Origin: Dinoroseobacter sp049800835
GTDB lineage: Bacteria; Pseudomonadota; Alphaproteobacteria; Rhodobacterales; Rhodobacteraceae
DNA length: 64,000 nucleotides
Direction: 5' to 3'
NCBI RefSeq assembly: GCF_049800835.1
Contig: NZ_JBNAFU010000001.1
Location: forward strand, 434,001-498,000
Shown: positions 42,810 through 52,200 of the stretch, in pieces
Layout of the letters: every line of letters starts with the position of its first letter
Position numbering within the stretch: the first letter of the stretch is position 1
The notes under the pieces: model-generated
What the model saw: the letters and a program-made list of their open reading frames with translations, nothing else
What the model was told of the DNA's origin: nothing
Databases searched by the model: none
Program-made: the position numbers and the translations under genes

Positions 42810-44357
42810 TCAAAGCCCGGCGGCGGCGTGCAGCGTGTCGGGAACGAACCCTTCCACCGCAGCCGAATAGCCGGTCAGAAGCCCCTCGACCGAGGGACCG
42901 ATGATATCTGTGACAAGGCTGGGATAAACCCCCAGCAGAATGGTCATGACGATCAGCGGCGCAAAGAGTGCCCGTTCGCGCGGCGTCACGTCCGTGATGG
43001 TCTTGAGGCTCTCCTTGATCAGGTCGCCAAAGACCACGCGCCGATAGAGCCACAACGCATAGCCCGCCGACAGGATCACGCCCGACGTCGCAAACAGCGC
43101 CACCCAGGTGTTGGCCTGGAACACGCCGACCAGCGTCAGGAATTCGCCCACGAAACCGGAGGTGCCCGGCAATCCGACATTGGCCATCGTGAACAGCATG
43201 AAGATCAGCGCATAGGCCGGCATCCGATTGACCAGACCACCATAGGCGTCGATCTCTCGGGTGTGCATCCGGTCATAGATCACGCCCACGCAGAGAAAGA
43301 GCGCGCCGGAGATGAACCCGTGGCTGATCATCTGGAAGATCGCGCCATCCACGCCCTGCTGGTTCGCCGCAAAGATGCCCATGGTCACGAACCCCATATG
43401 CGCGACGGAGGAATAGGCGATCAGCTTCTTCATGTCGTGCTGCACAAGGGCCACCAGCGAGGTGTATACAATCGCAATCGCCGACATCCACAGGACGAGC
43501 GGTGCAAGGATATCGGAGGCAACCGGGAACATCGGCAGGCTGAACCGCAGGAACCCGTACCCGCCCATCTTCAGCAGGATGGCCGCCAGAACTACAGAGC
43601 CCGCCGTAGGTGCCTGCACGTGCGCGTCCGGCAACCAGGTATGAACCGGCCACATCGGCATCTTGACCGCAAAGGATGCAAAGAACGCCAGCCACAGCAG
43701 GACCTGCAATCCGCCAACGATGTGGAAGCCCATCAGCTCGATCGTACCGGTCGAGAACTGGTGGTTCAGCAGCGTCGGAATATCCGTCGTGCCTGCATCC
43801 ACGTACATCGCGATCATCGCGACCAGCATCAGCAGGGAGCCGAGCAACGTATAGAGGAAGAACTTGAACGAGGCATAGATCCGGTTCGCCCCGCCCCAGA
43901 TGCCAATGATCAGGAACATCGGGATCAGGCCCGCCTCGAAGAAGACGTAGAACAGGACCATGTCCAGCGCGCAGAACACGCCGAGCATCAGCGTCTCCAG
44001 CACGAGGAAGGCGATCATGTAATCCTTCACCCGCGTCTCGACGGTCCAGCAAGCCCCGATGGTGATCGGCATCAGGAACGTTGTCAGCAGCACGAACAGG
44101 ATGGAGATGCCGTCCACGCCCATCTTGTAGGTCAGACCGAACACCCAGGGCCGTTCCTCGACAAACTGAAAGCCGGTGTTCTGGGGGTCGAACTCGAACA
44201 GCAGGATCAGCGACAACAGGAAGGTCGCGGAGGTCGCGATCAGCGCCAGCCACTTGGCGTTGCGCTGCGCTGCCGGATCGTCACCGCGCAGAAAGACCGC
44301 AAGGATCAGCGCCGCAAGCGCCGGTGTGAAGGTGATGATGGAAAGCAGGTTGTCCAT
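42810..44357 (-). CDS. nuoM: NADH-quinone oxidoreductase subunit M
   Basis: Antiporter-like proton-pumping subunit of Complex I, 515 residues with about 14 helices. It contains the catalytic FEAGLIPMFLIIG region, KMPMWPVHTWLPDAHVQAPT and AYSSVAHMGFV. Its ATG overlaps the nuoL stop by one base (TAATG). Confidence 0.97.
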   Translation of the reverse strand: MDNLLSIITFTPALAALILAVFLRGDDPAAQRNAKWLALIATSATFLLSLILLFEFDPQNTGFQFVEERPWVFGLTYKMGVDGISILFVLLTTFLMPITIGACWTVETRVKDYMIAFLVLETLMLGVFCALDMVLFYVFFEAGLIPMFLIIGIWGGANRIYASFKFFLYTLLGSLLMLVAMIAMYVDAGTTDIPTLLNHQFSTGTIELMGFHIVGGLQVLLWLAFFASFAVKMPMWPVHTWLPDAHVQAPTAGSVVLAAILLKMGGYGFLRFSLPMFPVASDILAPLVLWMSAIAIVYTSLVALVQHDMKKLIAYSSVAHMGFVTMGIFAANQQGVDGAIFQMISHGFISGALFLCVGVIYDRMHTREIDAYGGLVNRMPAYALIFMLFTMANVGLPGTSGFVGEFLTLVGVFQANTWVALFATSGVILSAGYALWLYRRVVFGDLIKESLKTITDVTPRERALFAPLIVMTILLGVYPSLVTDIIGPSVEGLLTGYSAAVEGFVPDTLHAAAGL

Positions 44358-46435
44358 TACTCAGCCCCTCCGCCGATCATCATCCACGTGACAAGGATCG
44401 TGATCCCCAACACCATCGCGAATGCATAGTGGAACAGGTACCCGGATTGCGCGCGTCCCGCGAGCTTGGTGATGAAGGGAATGATCCCCATCGTCAGTCC
44501 GTTGATGCCACCATCGATAGTTGCGCCGTCCCCCCACTTCCAGAAAAAGCGGCCAATGGCGCGGGCCGGGCGGACAAAGACGACCTCGTAGATCTCGTCG
44601 AAGTACCACTTGTTGTAGATGAAGTTGTAGACGGGCCAGAGCGTCTCGGCCAGCTTACCCGGAAGCTGCGGGGACCGGATATAGAACACGAACGCCGTCG
44701 CAAGACCGATCAGCATAGCGACGAAGGGCGACAGTTTCACCCAGGTCGGAACGTAATGCGCCTCGTGCAGAGTCGTGTTCTCGGGCGCGATGTAAATCGC
44801 GGCATCGCCCGGCGCGCCATCCATGACATATTTCAGCTCGGACGCCTTGGGGCTACGTTCGGCGACCGTTTCGACCAGTTCGATGCTCGGCTTAGTGTAT
44901 TCTCCGCCGAAGAACTTCACGACCTCGTTGGTTTTGCCGAAAAAGCTGCCATACCAGATCGCACCGGCCAGCACCGAGCCCACGGCCAGCACGCCAAGCG
45001 GGATCAACATGACCTTGGGGCTTTCATGGGCGTGCTCGTGCGTGTGCTTGTCGCCCCGCTCGGTGCCATAGAACGTCAGGAACATCAGCCGCCAGCTGTA
45101 GAAACTGGTGAAGAGGGCTGCGATGACCAGCATCCAGAACGCGTACATCGAGGCCGCGTTGGTGCCCGCAAACGCGCTTTCGATCACCGCGTCCTTGGAG
45201 GCAAAGCCTGCAAAGCCGATCCAGCCGGTCAGCGGAATACCGACACCGGTAATGGCCAGTGTCCCGATCATCATGGCCCAGAAGGTATAGGGGATCTTCT
45301 TGCGCAGGTTGCCGTAGTTGCGCATGTCCTGCTCGTGATGCATCGCGTGGATGACCGAGCCCGCGCCAAGGAAGAGCATCGCCTTGAAGAAGGCGTGGGT
45401 AAGCAGGTGGAACATCGCAACCGAATAGACCCCAACCCCGGCGGCCACGAACATGTAGCCAAGCTGCGAGCAGGTCGAATAGGCAATCACGCGCTTGATG
45501 TCGTTTTGGACCAGACCGACCGTCGCGGCGAAAAACGCGGTGGAGGCACCAACGAAGGTCACGAACGTCATCGCGCCCGGAGCAAACTCCATCACCGGCG
45601 ACATCCGGCACACCAGGAACACACCCGCCGTTACCATGGTTGCCGCATGGATCAGCGCGGATACAGGCGTCGGGCCCTCCATCGCGTCCGGCAACCATGT
45701 GTGCAGGAACAACTGCGCCGATTTCCCCATCGCGCCAATGAAGAGCAGGAAGGCGATCAGCTCAAGTGCGGGCCAGTCGCGCCACAGGAAGGTCAGAGTT
45801 GCCTCCTGATGGTCCGCCACCTCCGCGAAAATGGTAGAAAACTGAACCGAGTCAAACACCAGATAGATCGCAAAGATGCCCAACAGGAACCCGAAATCCC
45901 CGACGCGGTTGACGATGAACGCCTTCATCGCGGCAGCGCCGGCTGACGGCTTGCGCCAATAGAACCCGATCAGCAGGTAGGAGGCGACGCCTACGCCCTC
46001 CCATCCGAAGAACATCTGGATCAGGTTGTCCGCTGTCACCAGCATCAGCATGGTGAAGGTAAAGAAGCTCAGATACGCGAAAAAGCGCGGCTTATAGGTC
46101 TCGCCTTCGCGCCATTGCGGGTCGTGGTCCATGTACCCGAACGAATAGAGGTGCACGAGACTGGACACGGTCGTCACCACGATCAGCATGATCGCCGTCA
46201 TCCGGTCCATCCGGATCGCCCAGTCGGCGGCCATGCTGCCGCTTTCGATCCAGCGCAGGACCTGAATTTGCTCTGTCACGCCATCGAAAGTCAGGAAAAC
46301 GAACCAGGACAGGACGGCGGACAGGAACAAGAGCCCCGTGGCCACCCACATCGCGGCTGTCTCACCAATGAACTTCCAGCCGAACCCGCAGATCAGCGCG
46401 CCAACCAGAGGGGCAAAGAGGATGATGCTTTCCAT
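44357..46435 (-). CDS. nuoL: NADH-quinone oxidoreductase subunit L
   Basis: The largest antiporter-like subunit of Complex I, 692 residues with about 16 helices and the long C-terminal lateral helix region. Motifs: FFGWEGVGVASYLLIGFYW, KSAQLFLHTWLPDAMEGPTP and IAYSTCSQLGYM. A His-rich GDKHTHEHAHES loop lies near residue 460. It follows nuoK after four bases. Confidence 0.97.
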   Translation of the reverse strand: MESIILFAPLVGALICGFGWKFIGETAAMWVATGLLFLSAVLSWFVFLTFDGVTEQIQVLRWIESGSMAADWAIRMDRMTAIMLIVVTTVSSLVHLYSFGYMDHDPQWREGETYKPRFFAYLSFFTFTMLMLVTADNLIQMFFGWEGVGVASYLLIGFYWRKPSAGAAAMKAFIVNRVGDFGFLLGIFAIYLVFDSVQFSTIFAEVADHQEATLTFLWRDWPALELIAFLLFIGAMGKSAQLFLHTWLPDAMEGPTPVSALIHAATMVTAGVFLVCRMSPVMEFAPGAMTFVTFVGASTAFFAATVGLVQNDIKRVIAYSTCSQLGYMFVAAGVGVYSVAMFHLLTHAFFKAMLFLGAGSVIHAMHHEQDMRNYGNLRKKIPYTFWAMMIGTLAITGVGIPLTGWIGFAGFASKDAVIESAFAGTNAASMYAFWMLVIAALFTSFYSWRLMFLTFYGTERGDKHTHEHAHESPKVMLIPLGVLAVGSVLAGAIWYGSFFGKTNEVVKFFGGEYTKPSIELVETVAERSPKASELKYVMDGAPGDAAIYIAPENTTLHEAHYVPTWVKLSPFVAMLIGLATAFVFYIRSPQLPGKLAETLWPVYNFIYNKWYFDEIYEVVFVRPARAIGRFFWKWGDGATIDGGINGLTMGIIPFITKLAGRAQSGYLFHYAFAMVLGITILVTWMMIGGGAE

Positions 46436-46439
46436 GTGC

Positions 46440-46745
46440 TCAGCCCTTCATGTTCGAGACGTCTTCGACCGCGATCGTGCCACGGTTGCGGAAGAAGCAG
46501 ACAAGGATCGCAAGGCCGATCGCGGCCTCTGCCGCGGCCACGGTCAGCACGAACAGGGTGAAGACCTGCCCGACCAGATCCCCGAGGAAGGCTGAGAAGG
46601 CGACCAGATTGATGTTCACCGCGAGCAGCATCAGTTCGATGGACATCAGGATCACGATGACATTCTTCCGGTTCAGGAAAATGCCGAAGATCCCGATGAC
46701 GAACAGCGCTGCGGCCACCGTCAGGTAATGCTCAAGTCCGATCAT
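46440..46745 (-). CDS. nuoK: NADH-quinone oxidoreductase subunit K
   Basis: Small membrane subunit of Complex I, 101 residues with three helices. It contains the two key glutamates in MSIELMLLAVNINLV and AAAEAAIGLAILV. GGAGG precedes ATG 46745. It is separated from nuoJ by a 95-base gap in which I see nothing beyond this ribosome-binding site. Confidence 0.97.
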   Translation of the reverse strand: MIGLEHYLTVAAALFVIGIFGIFLNRKNVIVILMSIELMLLAVNINLVAFSAFLGDLVGQVFTLFVLTVAAAEAAIGLAILVCFFRNRGTIAVEDVSNMKG

Positions 46746-46840
46746 GTCGTCCCTCCGAGGTCTCTACCCCGTGTGTGTCGTTCTTCCGTCTCGCAGCGCC
46801 AGTCTGATGCCGGCGTTCCGCAGTCTTCAAACCGGGCGGG

Positions 46841-47455
46841 TCAGAGCCCCTGCCCCGGCTTCACATCTTTCAGTTCCATCGCCTTTGCCGGGTCGCGGTA
46901 CATCTGTGCCAGCACGTCCTGGCGCTTCACATCCACGCGGTGGCGCAGTGTCAGCATGATCGCACCGATCATCGCGACCAGCAGGATCAGCCCCGACAGT
47001 TGGAAAAGCAGCGCGTAGTCATCGTAGATCAGCAGGCCTAGGGCGGCCGTGTTCTGCACTTCGTTCAGATCCGGCGCGACCGCGCCGCGTTGCGCAAGTG
47101 CTTCCTCTGAGAAGGTCCAATTGCCGAAAACCATGCCGAGTTGCATCAGCAGGATCACACCGATCAGCGCAGCGAGCGGGATGTAGTTCGCCATTTCCGC
47201 CTTCAGTTCGGCGAAATCCACGTCCAGCATCATCACGACGAACAGGAACAGCACGGCGACCGCGCCCACATAGACGATAATCAGCAGCATCGCGACAAAT
47301 TCCGCCCCGAGCAGCACGAACAGGCCCGCCGAGGACAGGAATGCAAGGATCAGCCACAACACCGAATGGACGGGGTTGCGGGCCAGCGTGACGAACAGAC
47401 CCGCTGTCACGACCGTGATCGCAAAGATGTAGAAGGTGAAGTCCGCGATGGTCAT
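46841..47455 (-). CDS. nuoJ: NADH-quinone oxidoreductase subunit J
   Basis: Membrane subunit of Complex I, 204 residues with five helices. LLGAEFVAMLLIIVYVGAVA is the conserved pi-bulge helix, and NPVHSVLWLILAFL precedes it. The start overlaps the stop of the CMD-family gene by four bases. Confidence 0.96.
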   Translation of the reverse strand: MTIADFTFYIFAITVVTAGLFVTLARNPVHSVLWLILAFLSSAGLFVLLGAEFVAMLLIIVYVGAVAVLFLFVVMMLDVDFAELKAEMANYIPLAALIGVILLMQLGMVFGNWTFSEEALAQRGAVAPDLNEVQNTAALGLLIYDDYALLFQLSGLILLVAMIGAIMLTLRHRVDVKRQDVLAQMYRDPAKAMELKDVKPGQGL

Positions 47456-47865
47456 TGCGGGTCCTCCGGCTTGTCTTCCAGAACCTCTCCGGCCAATTCC
47501 ATGGCCTTGGTCATCGCCGGAATGCCCGAGAACATCGCGACCTGTCCGATGGCTTCGGCGATCTCCTGTTTCGTGGCGCCCGCTTCGACCAGATGGCGCA
47601 CGGTCATGCGGATCTGCGCCTCGGCCTGCGCGCCATGCATGGTCAGGCCGGCCAGCGTGATCAGAAGCCGCGTCTTGGCATCGAGCCCGCCGGGGTTGAA
47701 GGTCTGGCCCATCATCGCTTCCATCACCTCGGCAGGGACGGTCGGCCAGAGTTTTTCGAAGCCCTTGGGCGTGAAATTCTCAAGTGCAGGGTTCAGGGCC
47801 TTGGCCCACGCCTGGCTCTGTTCCATGAACATCGAGAACGGGTTGGCGTTGTTTTGATCACTCAT
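47452..47865 (-). CDS. CMD-family protein inside the nuo operon
   Basis: A 137-residue carboxymuconolactone decarboxylase-like protein with the core LDAKTRLLITLAGLTMHGAQ and AGATKQEIAEAIGQVAMFSG. There is no Cys, so it is not an AhpD-type peroxidase. It overlaps nuoI and nuoJ by four bases on each side, so it is made in step with Complex I. Its role is unknown; the same fold occurs in the urease block and next to tetR in this window. Confidence 0.85.
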   Translation of the reverse strand: MSDQNNANPFSMFMEQSQAWAKALNPALENFTPKGFEKLWPTVPAEVMEAMMGQTFNPGGLDAKTRLLITLAGLTMHGAQAEAQIRMTVRHLVEAGATKQEIAEAIGQVAMFSGIPAMTKAMELAGEVLEDKPEDPQ

Positions 47866-48356
47866 CGGTAGGGCGCATCCAGTTCAAGGTTGCGGGCAAT
47901 CTCGGCTTCCCACCGGGCGCCGTTTTCCAGCAGCTTGTCCTTGTCGTAGAACAGCTCTTCACGGGTTTCTGTGGCGAACTCGAAATTCGGACCCTCGACG
48001 ATTGCATCGACCGGGCAAGCTTCCTGGCAGAAGCCGCAATAGATGCATTTCGTCATGTCGATGTCGTAGCGCGTGGTGCGGCGGCTGCCGTCCTCGCGCG
48101 GTTCGGCATCGATGGTGATGGCTTGCGCGGGGCAGATCGCCTCGCACAGCTTGCAGGCTATGCAGCGTTCTTCGCCATTGGGATAGCGGCGCAGGGCATG
48201 TTCACCCCGAAACCGAGGGCTGAGCGGCCCTTTCTCATGCGGGTAAGCAATCGTGGCCTTGGGCGCAAAGAAGTACTTCAGGCCGAGCTTGAACCCGGCA
48301 AAGAAATCCGCCAGCAGGAAGTATTTGGCCGCGCGTGTGTAGTCGATCTGCGTCAT
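47862..48356 (-). CDS. nuoI: NADH-quinone oxidoreductase subunit I
   Basis: Peripheral-arm subunit of Complex I with two 4Fe-4S clusters (N6a, N6b), 164 residues. The ligands are in CIACKLCEAICPAQAI and CIYCGFCQEACPVDAI. The N-terminal ARGE-free form with GEHALRRYPNGEERC is typical of alphaproteobacteria. It follows nuoH after three bases. Confidence 0.98.
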   Translation of the reverse strand: MTQIDYTRAAKYFLLADFFAGFKLGLKYFFAPKATIAYPHEKGPLSPRFRGEHALRRYPNGEERCIACKLCEAICPAQAITIDAEPREDGSRRTTRYDIDMTKCIYCGFCQEACPVDAIVEGPNFEFATETREELFYDKDKLLENGARWEAEIARNLELDAPYR

Positions 48357-48359
48357 CGG

Positions 48360-49397
48360 TTAACCCCCAATCGCCCAACGGGCATAGGCCCCACCGAACA
48401 GTTCGAACTTGGCCAGGAACGCGACGATCACGACCCACGCAAGACTGAAGGGCAGGAACACCTTCCATCCAAGCCGCATCAACTGGTCGTAGCGATACCG
48501 GGGCACGATCGCCTTCACCATGGCAAAGAGGAAGAAGAAGAACGCCATCTTCGCGACCATCCAGAGCGCCCCATCGGGCAGGCCCGGAATGGGCGACAGC
48601 CAACCGCCGAAGAACAGCAAGGTCATCAGCGCGCACATCAGGAAGATGGCAATGTATTCACCCGCCATGAACAGCAGGAACGGGGTGGAACTGTATTCCA
48701 CCTGATAGCCCGCCACGAGCTCCGATTCAGCCTCCGGCAGGTCGAACGGCGGGCGGTTGGTCTCGGCCAGCGCCGAGATGAAGAACAGGAACACCATCGG
48801 CAAGTGCGGCAGCCAGTACCAGTTGAAAAAGCCCAGATTGCCGTCCTGCGCGTTCACGATGTCACCGAAATTCATCGACCCGGTGGAGATGATCACGCCG
48901 ATGATGATCAGGCCAATCGACACCTCGTAGGAGATCATCTGAGCCGCAGAGCGCAGCGAGCCGAGGAACGGATATTTGGAGTTCGACGCCCATCCGCCCA
49001 TGATCACGCCGTACACCTCCAGCGACGAGATCGCGAAGACATAGAGGATGGCAACGTTGATGTCCGACAGCACCCATGTGTCGTTGAACGGGATCACCGC
49101 CCATGCGAGCAGCGCCAGCACAAAACTGGTCATCGGGGCAAGCATGAAGACCGGCTTGTCGGCGCCCGCGGGCACGACGACCTCTTTGACCACGTATTTC
49201 AGCGCGTCGGCGACGGTTTGCAGCAGACCAAAGGCTCCGACCACGTTCGGCCCGCGCCGCATCTGCACGGCCGCCCAGATTTTCCGGTCACCGTAGACCA
49301 GAAACAGCAACGAGACCATCACGAAGGCCACGACCGCAAGGCACTGGGCCACAATGATGAGCGCGATGCCCGGGGTGGTCGAAAAGAAGTCAGCCAT
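48360..49397 (-). CDS. nuoH: NADH-quinone oxidoreductase subunit H
   Basis: Membrane subunit that forms part of the quinone site and the first proton channel of Complex I. It has 345 residues and about eight helices. RRGPNVVGAFGLLQTVADALK and the acidic loop AETNRPPFDLPEAESELVAG are diagnostic. It follows nuoG after an unusually long 279-base gap. Confidence 0.98.
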   Translation of the reverse strand: MADFFSTTPGIALIIVAQCLAVVAFVMVSLLFLVYGDRKIWAAVQMRRGPNVVGAFGLLQTVADALKYVVKEVVVPAGADKPVFMLAPMTSFVLALLAWAVIPFNDTWVLSDINVAILYVFAISSLEVYGVIMGGWASNSKYPFLGSLRSAAQMISYEVSIGLIIIGVIISTGSMNFGDIVNAQDGNLGFFNWYWLPHLPMVFLFFISALAETNRPPFDLPEAESELVAGYQVEYSSTPFLLFMAGEYIAIFLMCALMTLLFFGGWLSPIPGLPDGALWMVAKMAFFFFLFAMVKAIVPRYRYDQLMRLGWKVFLPFSLAWVVIVAFLAKFELFGGAYARWAIGG

Positions 49398-49676
49398 GTT
49401 TCCTCACATCGCCCTTTTGGTCCGGGGGCCCTGGGGCAGGCCCGCGCATCCGGTGTCGTTCCATCCCTGCCCGCGCAAGGTGCGGGAAAGGCCAGTCTTT
49501 CGACGGCTCAACGCGCCTTGGATAAACCCCAAAAGGCCTGCGTTGACCATCCCTAGGGCCCGGGTTGTGCGCACTTGTCGCGCATCCTGAGCCGTTCTTT
49601 TCCCGTCACCCGAAATCTGTGATCACAAATCCGGCTTTGGGCGTGCGCGCGCCGGTCTGGAGGCGCGCGCCCAAGG
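49398..49676 (-). other. Long intergenic gap between nuoG and nuoH
   Basis: A 279-base gap in an operon whose other genes mostly overlap or nearly touch. Just after the nuoG stop it holds a strong stem-loop (49645-49670). I found no gene: short frames lack ribosome-binding sites. It could hold an internal promoter for the membrane-arm genes or be a processing site. Confidence 0.5.
49645..49670 (-). terminator. Intra-operon stem-loop after nuoG
   Basis: GCGCGCGCC (49645-49653) and GGCGCGCGC (49662-49670) form a perfect nine-base-pair stem with an eight-base loop, directly after nuoG. There is no T-run on the minus strand. It is more likely a 3'-stabilising or attenuating structure than a full stop. 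Confidence 0.45.
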
Positions 49677-51692
49677 CTACTCCGCCGCGATCGGCGTTTC
49701 GCCTCGGCCCTGCGCCATCGCGCTCAGCTCTGCCATCAGGCTGGACGCGCGGGCAATGGGGTTCGTCAGGTAGAAATCCGCTGTCGAGCTGCGGAAATCA
49801 GCACTTGCAGGAGCCTTGACCGGCAAGGGTTGCCAGTCATTTTCAGGCACCGCGTCGATCTGTTTCAGATGCGGCACCTCGGCCACGAGCGCCTGACGCA
49901 ATTGCGCAAGACTGTCATATGGCAAGGTCTTGCCGAGCTCCGCGGACAGCGCCCGCAGGATCGCCCAGTTTTCCTTGGCCTCGCCGGGTGCGAACCCGGC
50001 GCGGAGCGCGAGCTGCGGGCGGCCTTCGGTATTGACGAACAGGCCTTGTTCCTCGGTATAGGCGGCACCCGGCAGGATGATGTCGGCGCGGTGCGCGCCC
50101 CGGTCCCCATGGCTGCCCTGATAGATCACGACAGCGCCGGGATCGATGTCCAACTCATCCGCGCCGAGATTGTAGATCACCTCCGCCCCCTCGACCGCGG
50201 CCTTGAGGCCACCTTCGGTGACAGCCCCGATATCCAGAGCGCCAACGCGGGCGGCTGCCGTGTGGAGCACCAACATCTTGCCGCCCATTTTTTCGGTCAG
50301 GGCCATGACCTGGCTCAGCACTGCCTCGCCATCGGCCTCCGTCAAGGCGCCCTGCCCGACAATGACCACAACGTTCTTGCCATCGAGCGTTTCGGCATCC
50401 GCGACAAGCTGAACCAGCGTGTCGCGCCCGGTGCCCAGATGATCCGTGTCGTAGGTCAGGTCGATATCTTCGCCGATCACCGAAACCTCTGCGCCGTTGA
50501 TCCAGGCCTGTCGGATGCGCGCGTTCAGAACCGGGGCTTCGGTCCGCAGGTTGGTTCCGACCAGAACCACGTGGTCTGCGGCATCAATATCCTCGATTGC
50601 GGCTGTGCCGACATAGCCCGACCGGTTGCCCGCCGGCAGCTTCGCGCCATCGGTCCGGCATTCAACGGAACCTCCAAGGCTTTCGACCAGTTGCTTGAGC
50701 GCAAACACAGCCTCAACCGGCACCAGATCGCCGACCAGACCGGCAACCTTTTTTCCTTGCATCGCTGCGGCGGCAGCCGACAGCGCCTCCCCCCAGCTTG
50801 CGGGCTTCAGCTTGCCATCGACGCGCACGTAGGGCTTGTCCAGCCGCTGGCGGCGCAGGCCGTCCCAGACGAAGCGCGTCTTGTCGGAAATCCATTCCTC
50901 GTTCACGCCGTCATGGTTGCGCGGCAGGATGCGCATCACTTCGCGCCCCTTCGTATCGACGCGGATGTTGGCGCCCATCGCATCCATCACGTCGATGGTT
51001 TCGGTCTTGGTCAGTTCCCAGGGCCGCGCGGTGAACGCATACGGCTTGGAGACCAGCGCGCCCACCGGGCACAGGTCGATGATATTGCCCTGCAGGTTCG
51101 ATTGCAGCGTCTGGTTCAGATAGGACGTGATCTCGCTATCCTCGCCCCGGCCGGTCTGGCCCATCTGGGTAATGCCCGCCACTTCGGACGTGAATCGCAC
51201 GCAGCGGGTGCAGGAAATACAGCGCGTCATGTGGGTTTCCACCAGCGGGCCGAGGTTCAACTCTGTCGCTGCGCGCTTGGGTTCGCGGTAGCGGCTGAAA
51301 TCCACACCGTAGGCCATCGCCTGATCCTGCAGGTCACACTCGCCGCCCTGATCGCAGATCGGGCAATCCAGCGGGTGATTGATCAGCAGGAATTCCATCA
51401 CGCCTTCGCGGGCCTTCTTGACCATCGGCGAATTGGTCTTGACCACGGGTGGCTGACCTTCGGGTCCGGGGCGCAAGTCCTTGACCTGCATCGCGCAGGA
51501 CGCCGCAGGCTTGGGCGGACCGCCAACGACTTCGACCAGACACATCCGGCAGTTGCCCGCGATACTGAGCCGCTCGTGATAGCAGAAGCGCGGCACCTCG
51601 ATCCCGGCCTCTTCACAGGCCTGAATCAGGGTCATCGCCCCGTCCACTTCGATCTCTTTGCCGTCGATGACGATCTTCTTCAGATCCGACAT
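49677..51692 (-). CDS. nuoG: NADH-quinone oxidoreductase subunit G
   Basis: Largest peripheral subunit of Complex I, 671 residues. The N-terminus has the 2Fe-2S site (RFCYHERLSIAGNCRMCLVEV region), the His-Cys3 cluster DCPICDQGGECDLQDQ and the 4Fe-4S ligands RCISCTRCVRF. The rest is a molybdopterin-oxidoreductase-like domain without cofactor. It follows the DUF3291-like gene after four bases. Confidence 0.98.
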   Translation of the reverse strand: MSDLKKIVIDGKEIEVDGAMTLIQACEEAGIEVPRFCYHERLSIAGNCRMCLVEVVGGPPKPAASCAMQVKDLRPGPEGQPPVVKTNSPMVKKAREGVMEFLLINHPLDCPICDQGGECDLQDQAMAYGVDFSRYREPKRAATELNLGPLVETHMTRCISCTRCVRFTSEVAGITQMGQTGRGEDSEITSYLNQTLQSNLQGNIIDLCPVGALVSKPYAFTARPWELTKTETIDVMDAMGANIRVDTKGREVMRILPRNHDGVNEEWISDKTRFVWDGLRRQRLDKPYVRVDGKLKPASWGEALSAAAAAMQGKKVAGLVGDLVPVEAVFALKQLVESLGGSVECRTDGAKLPAGNRSGYVGTAAIEDIDAADHVVLVGTNLRTEAPVLNARIRQAWINGAEVSVIGEDIDLTYDTDHLGTGRDTLVQLVADAETLDGKNVVVIVGQGALTEADGEAVLSQVMALTEKMGGKMLVLHTAAARVGALDIGAVTEGGLKAAVEGAEVIYNLGADELDIDPGAVVIYQGSHGDRGAHRADIILPGAAYTEEQGLFVNTEGRPQLALRAGFAPGEAKENWAILRALSAELGKTLPYDSLAQLRQALVAEVPHLKQIDAVPENDWQPLPVKAPASADFRSSTADFYLTNPIARASSLMAELSAMAQGRGETPIAAE

Positions 51693-51696
51693 GAGG

Positions 51697-52200
51697 TTAC
51701 TCCGCCGCTACGGGCGCACAGGCGTGGGATTTCCACATGTGCGCCTCTTTCAGATATGACCAGCCAAACGCATGGTCGCTGTCTCCGTGGGTCTTCAGAT
51801 GGTCCAGACGCACCAGCGCCTCTTCCAGTGTCGGTTGATGGCCGACCGGAACCCACCACATCGCAAAATGCATCTCGCCAAGCACTTTGAACCATTCTGT
51901 CCGCCGGGCGTAGAACTGCTTGTGGATCGTACCCCAGACAAAGGTCTCAAGGCTCGAGACGTCTTCCCAGACGGTCAGGTTCGAGACGAACCGCGGATCG
52001 CCCGCGATCTTGGCCTCGGTGTTGCCTGTCCCCGGCTCACCCGAGCCTTCCATCATCCAGACGAAGCCCGGCATGCGCTTGCCTAGACCATTGACCTTGT
52101 CGAGCGCGTTCATGAACTCCGCCACACGCGGACTATCGGTATCGGCAACGAGCCGACCGATATTGACCTGCGCCAGATGAAACCCCGAAGGCGTGCTCAT
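51697..52200 (-). CDS. DUF3291-like protein in the nuo operon
   Basis: A 167-residue protein starting MSTPSGFHLAQVNIGRLVA, with FMNALDKVNGLGKRMPGFVW and NLTVWEDVSSLETFVWGTIH. This fits the DUF3291 family, whose fold is like that of small dimeric monooxygenases such as heme-degrading or antibiotic-biosynthesis monooxygenases. The ATG overlaps the end of the DUF5333-like gene. It has no known role in Complex I; the tight position between nuoF and nuoG suggests assembly, cofactor or stress function. Confidence 0.75.
   Translation of the reverse strand: MSTPSGFHLAQVNIGRLVADTDSPRVAEFMNALDKVNGLGKRMPGFVWMMEGSGEPGTGNTEAKIAGDPRFVSNLTVWEDVSSLETFVWGTIHKQFYARRTEWFKVLGEMHFAMWWVPVGHQPTLEEALVRLDHLKTHGDSDHAFGWSYLKEAHMWKSHACAPVAAE

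Noticed and set aside
49830..51890. Open frame of nearly 690 codons on the plus strand opposite nuoG
   Set aside because: It mirrors nuoG codon structure, is Arg/His-rich with no domain, and lacks a ribosome-binding site; typical antisense shadow in high-GC DNA. Similar frames opposite nuoM (42498-44429), nuoL (44429-45946), nuoD (56296-58329) and ureC (8473-9762) were rejected for the same reason.
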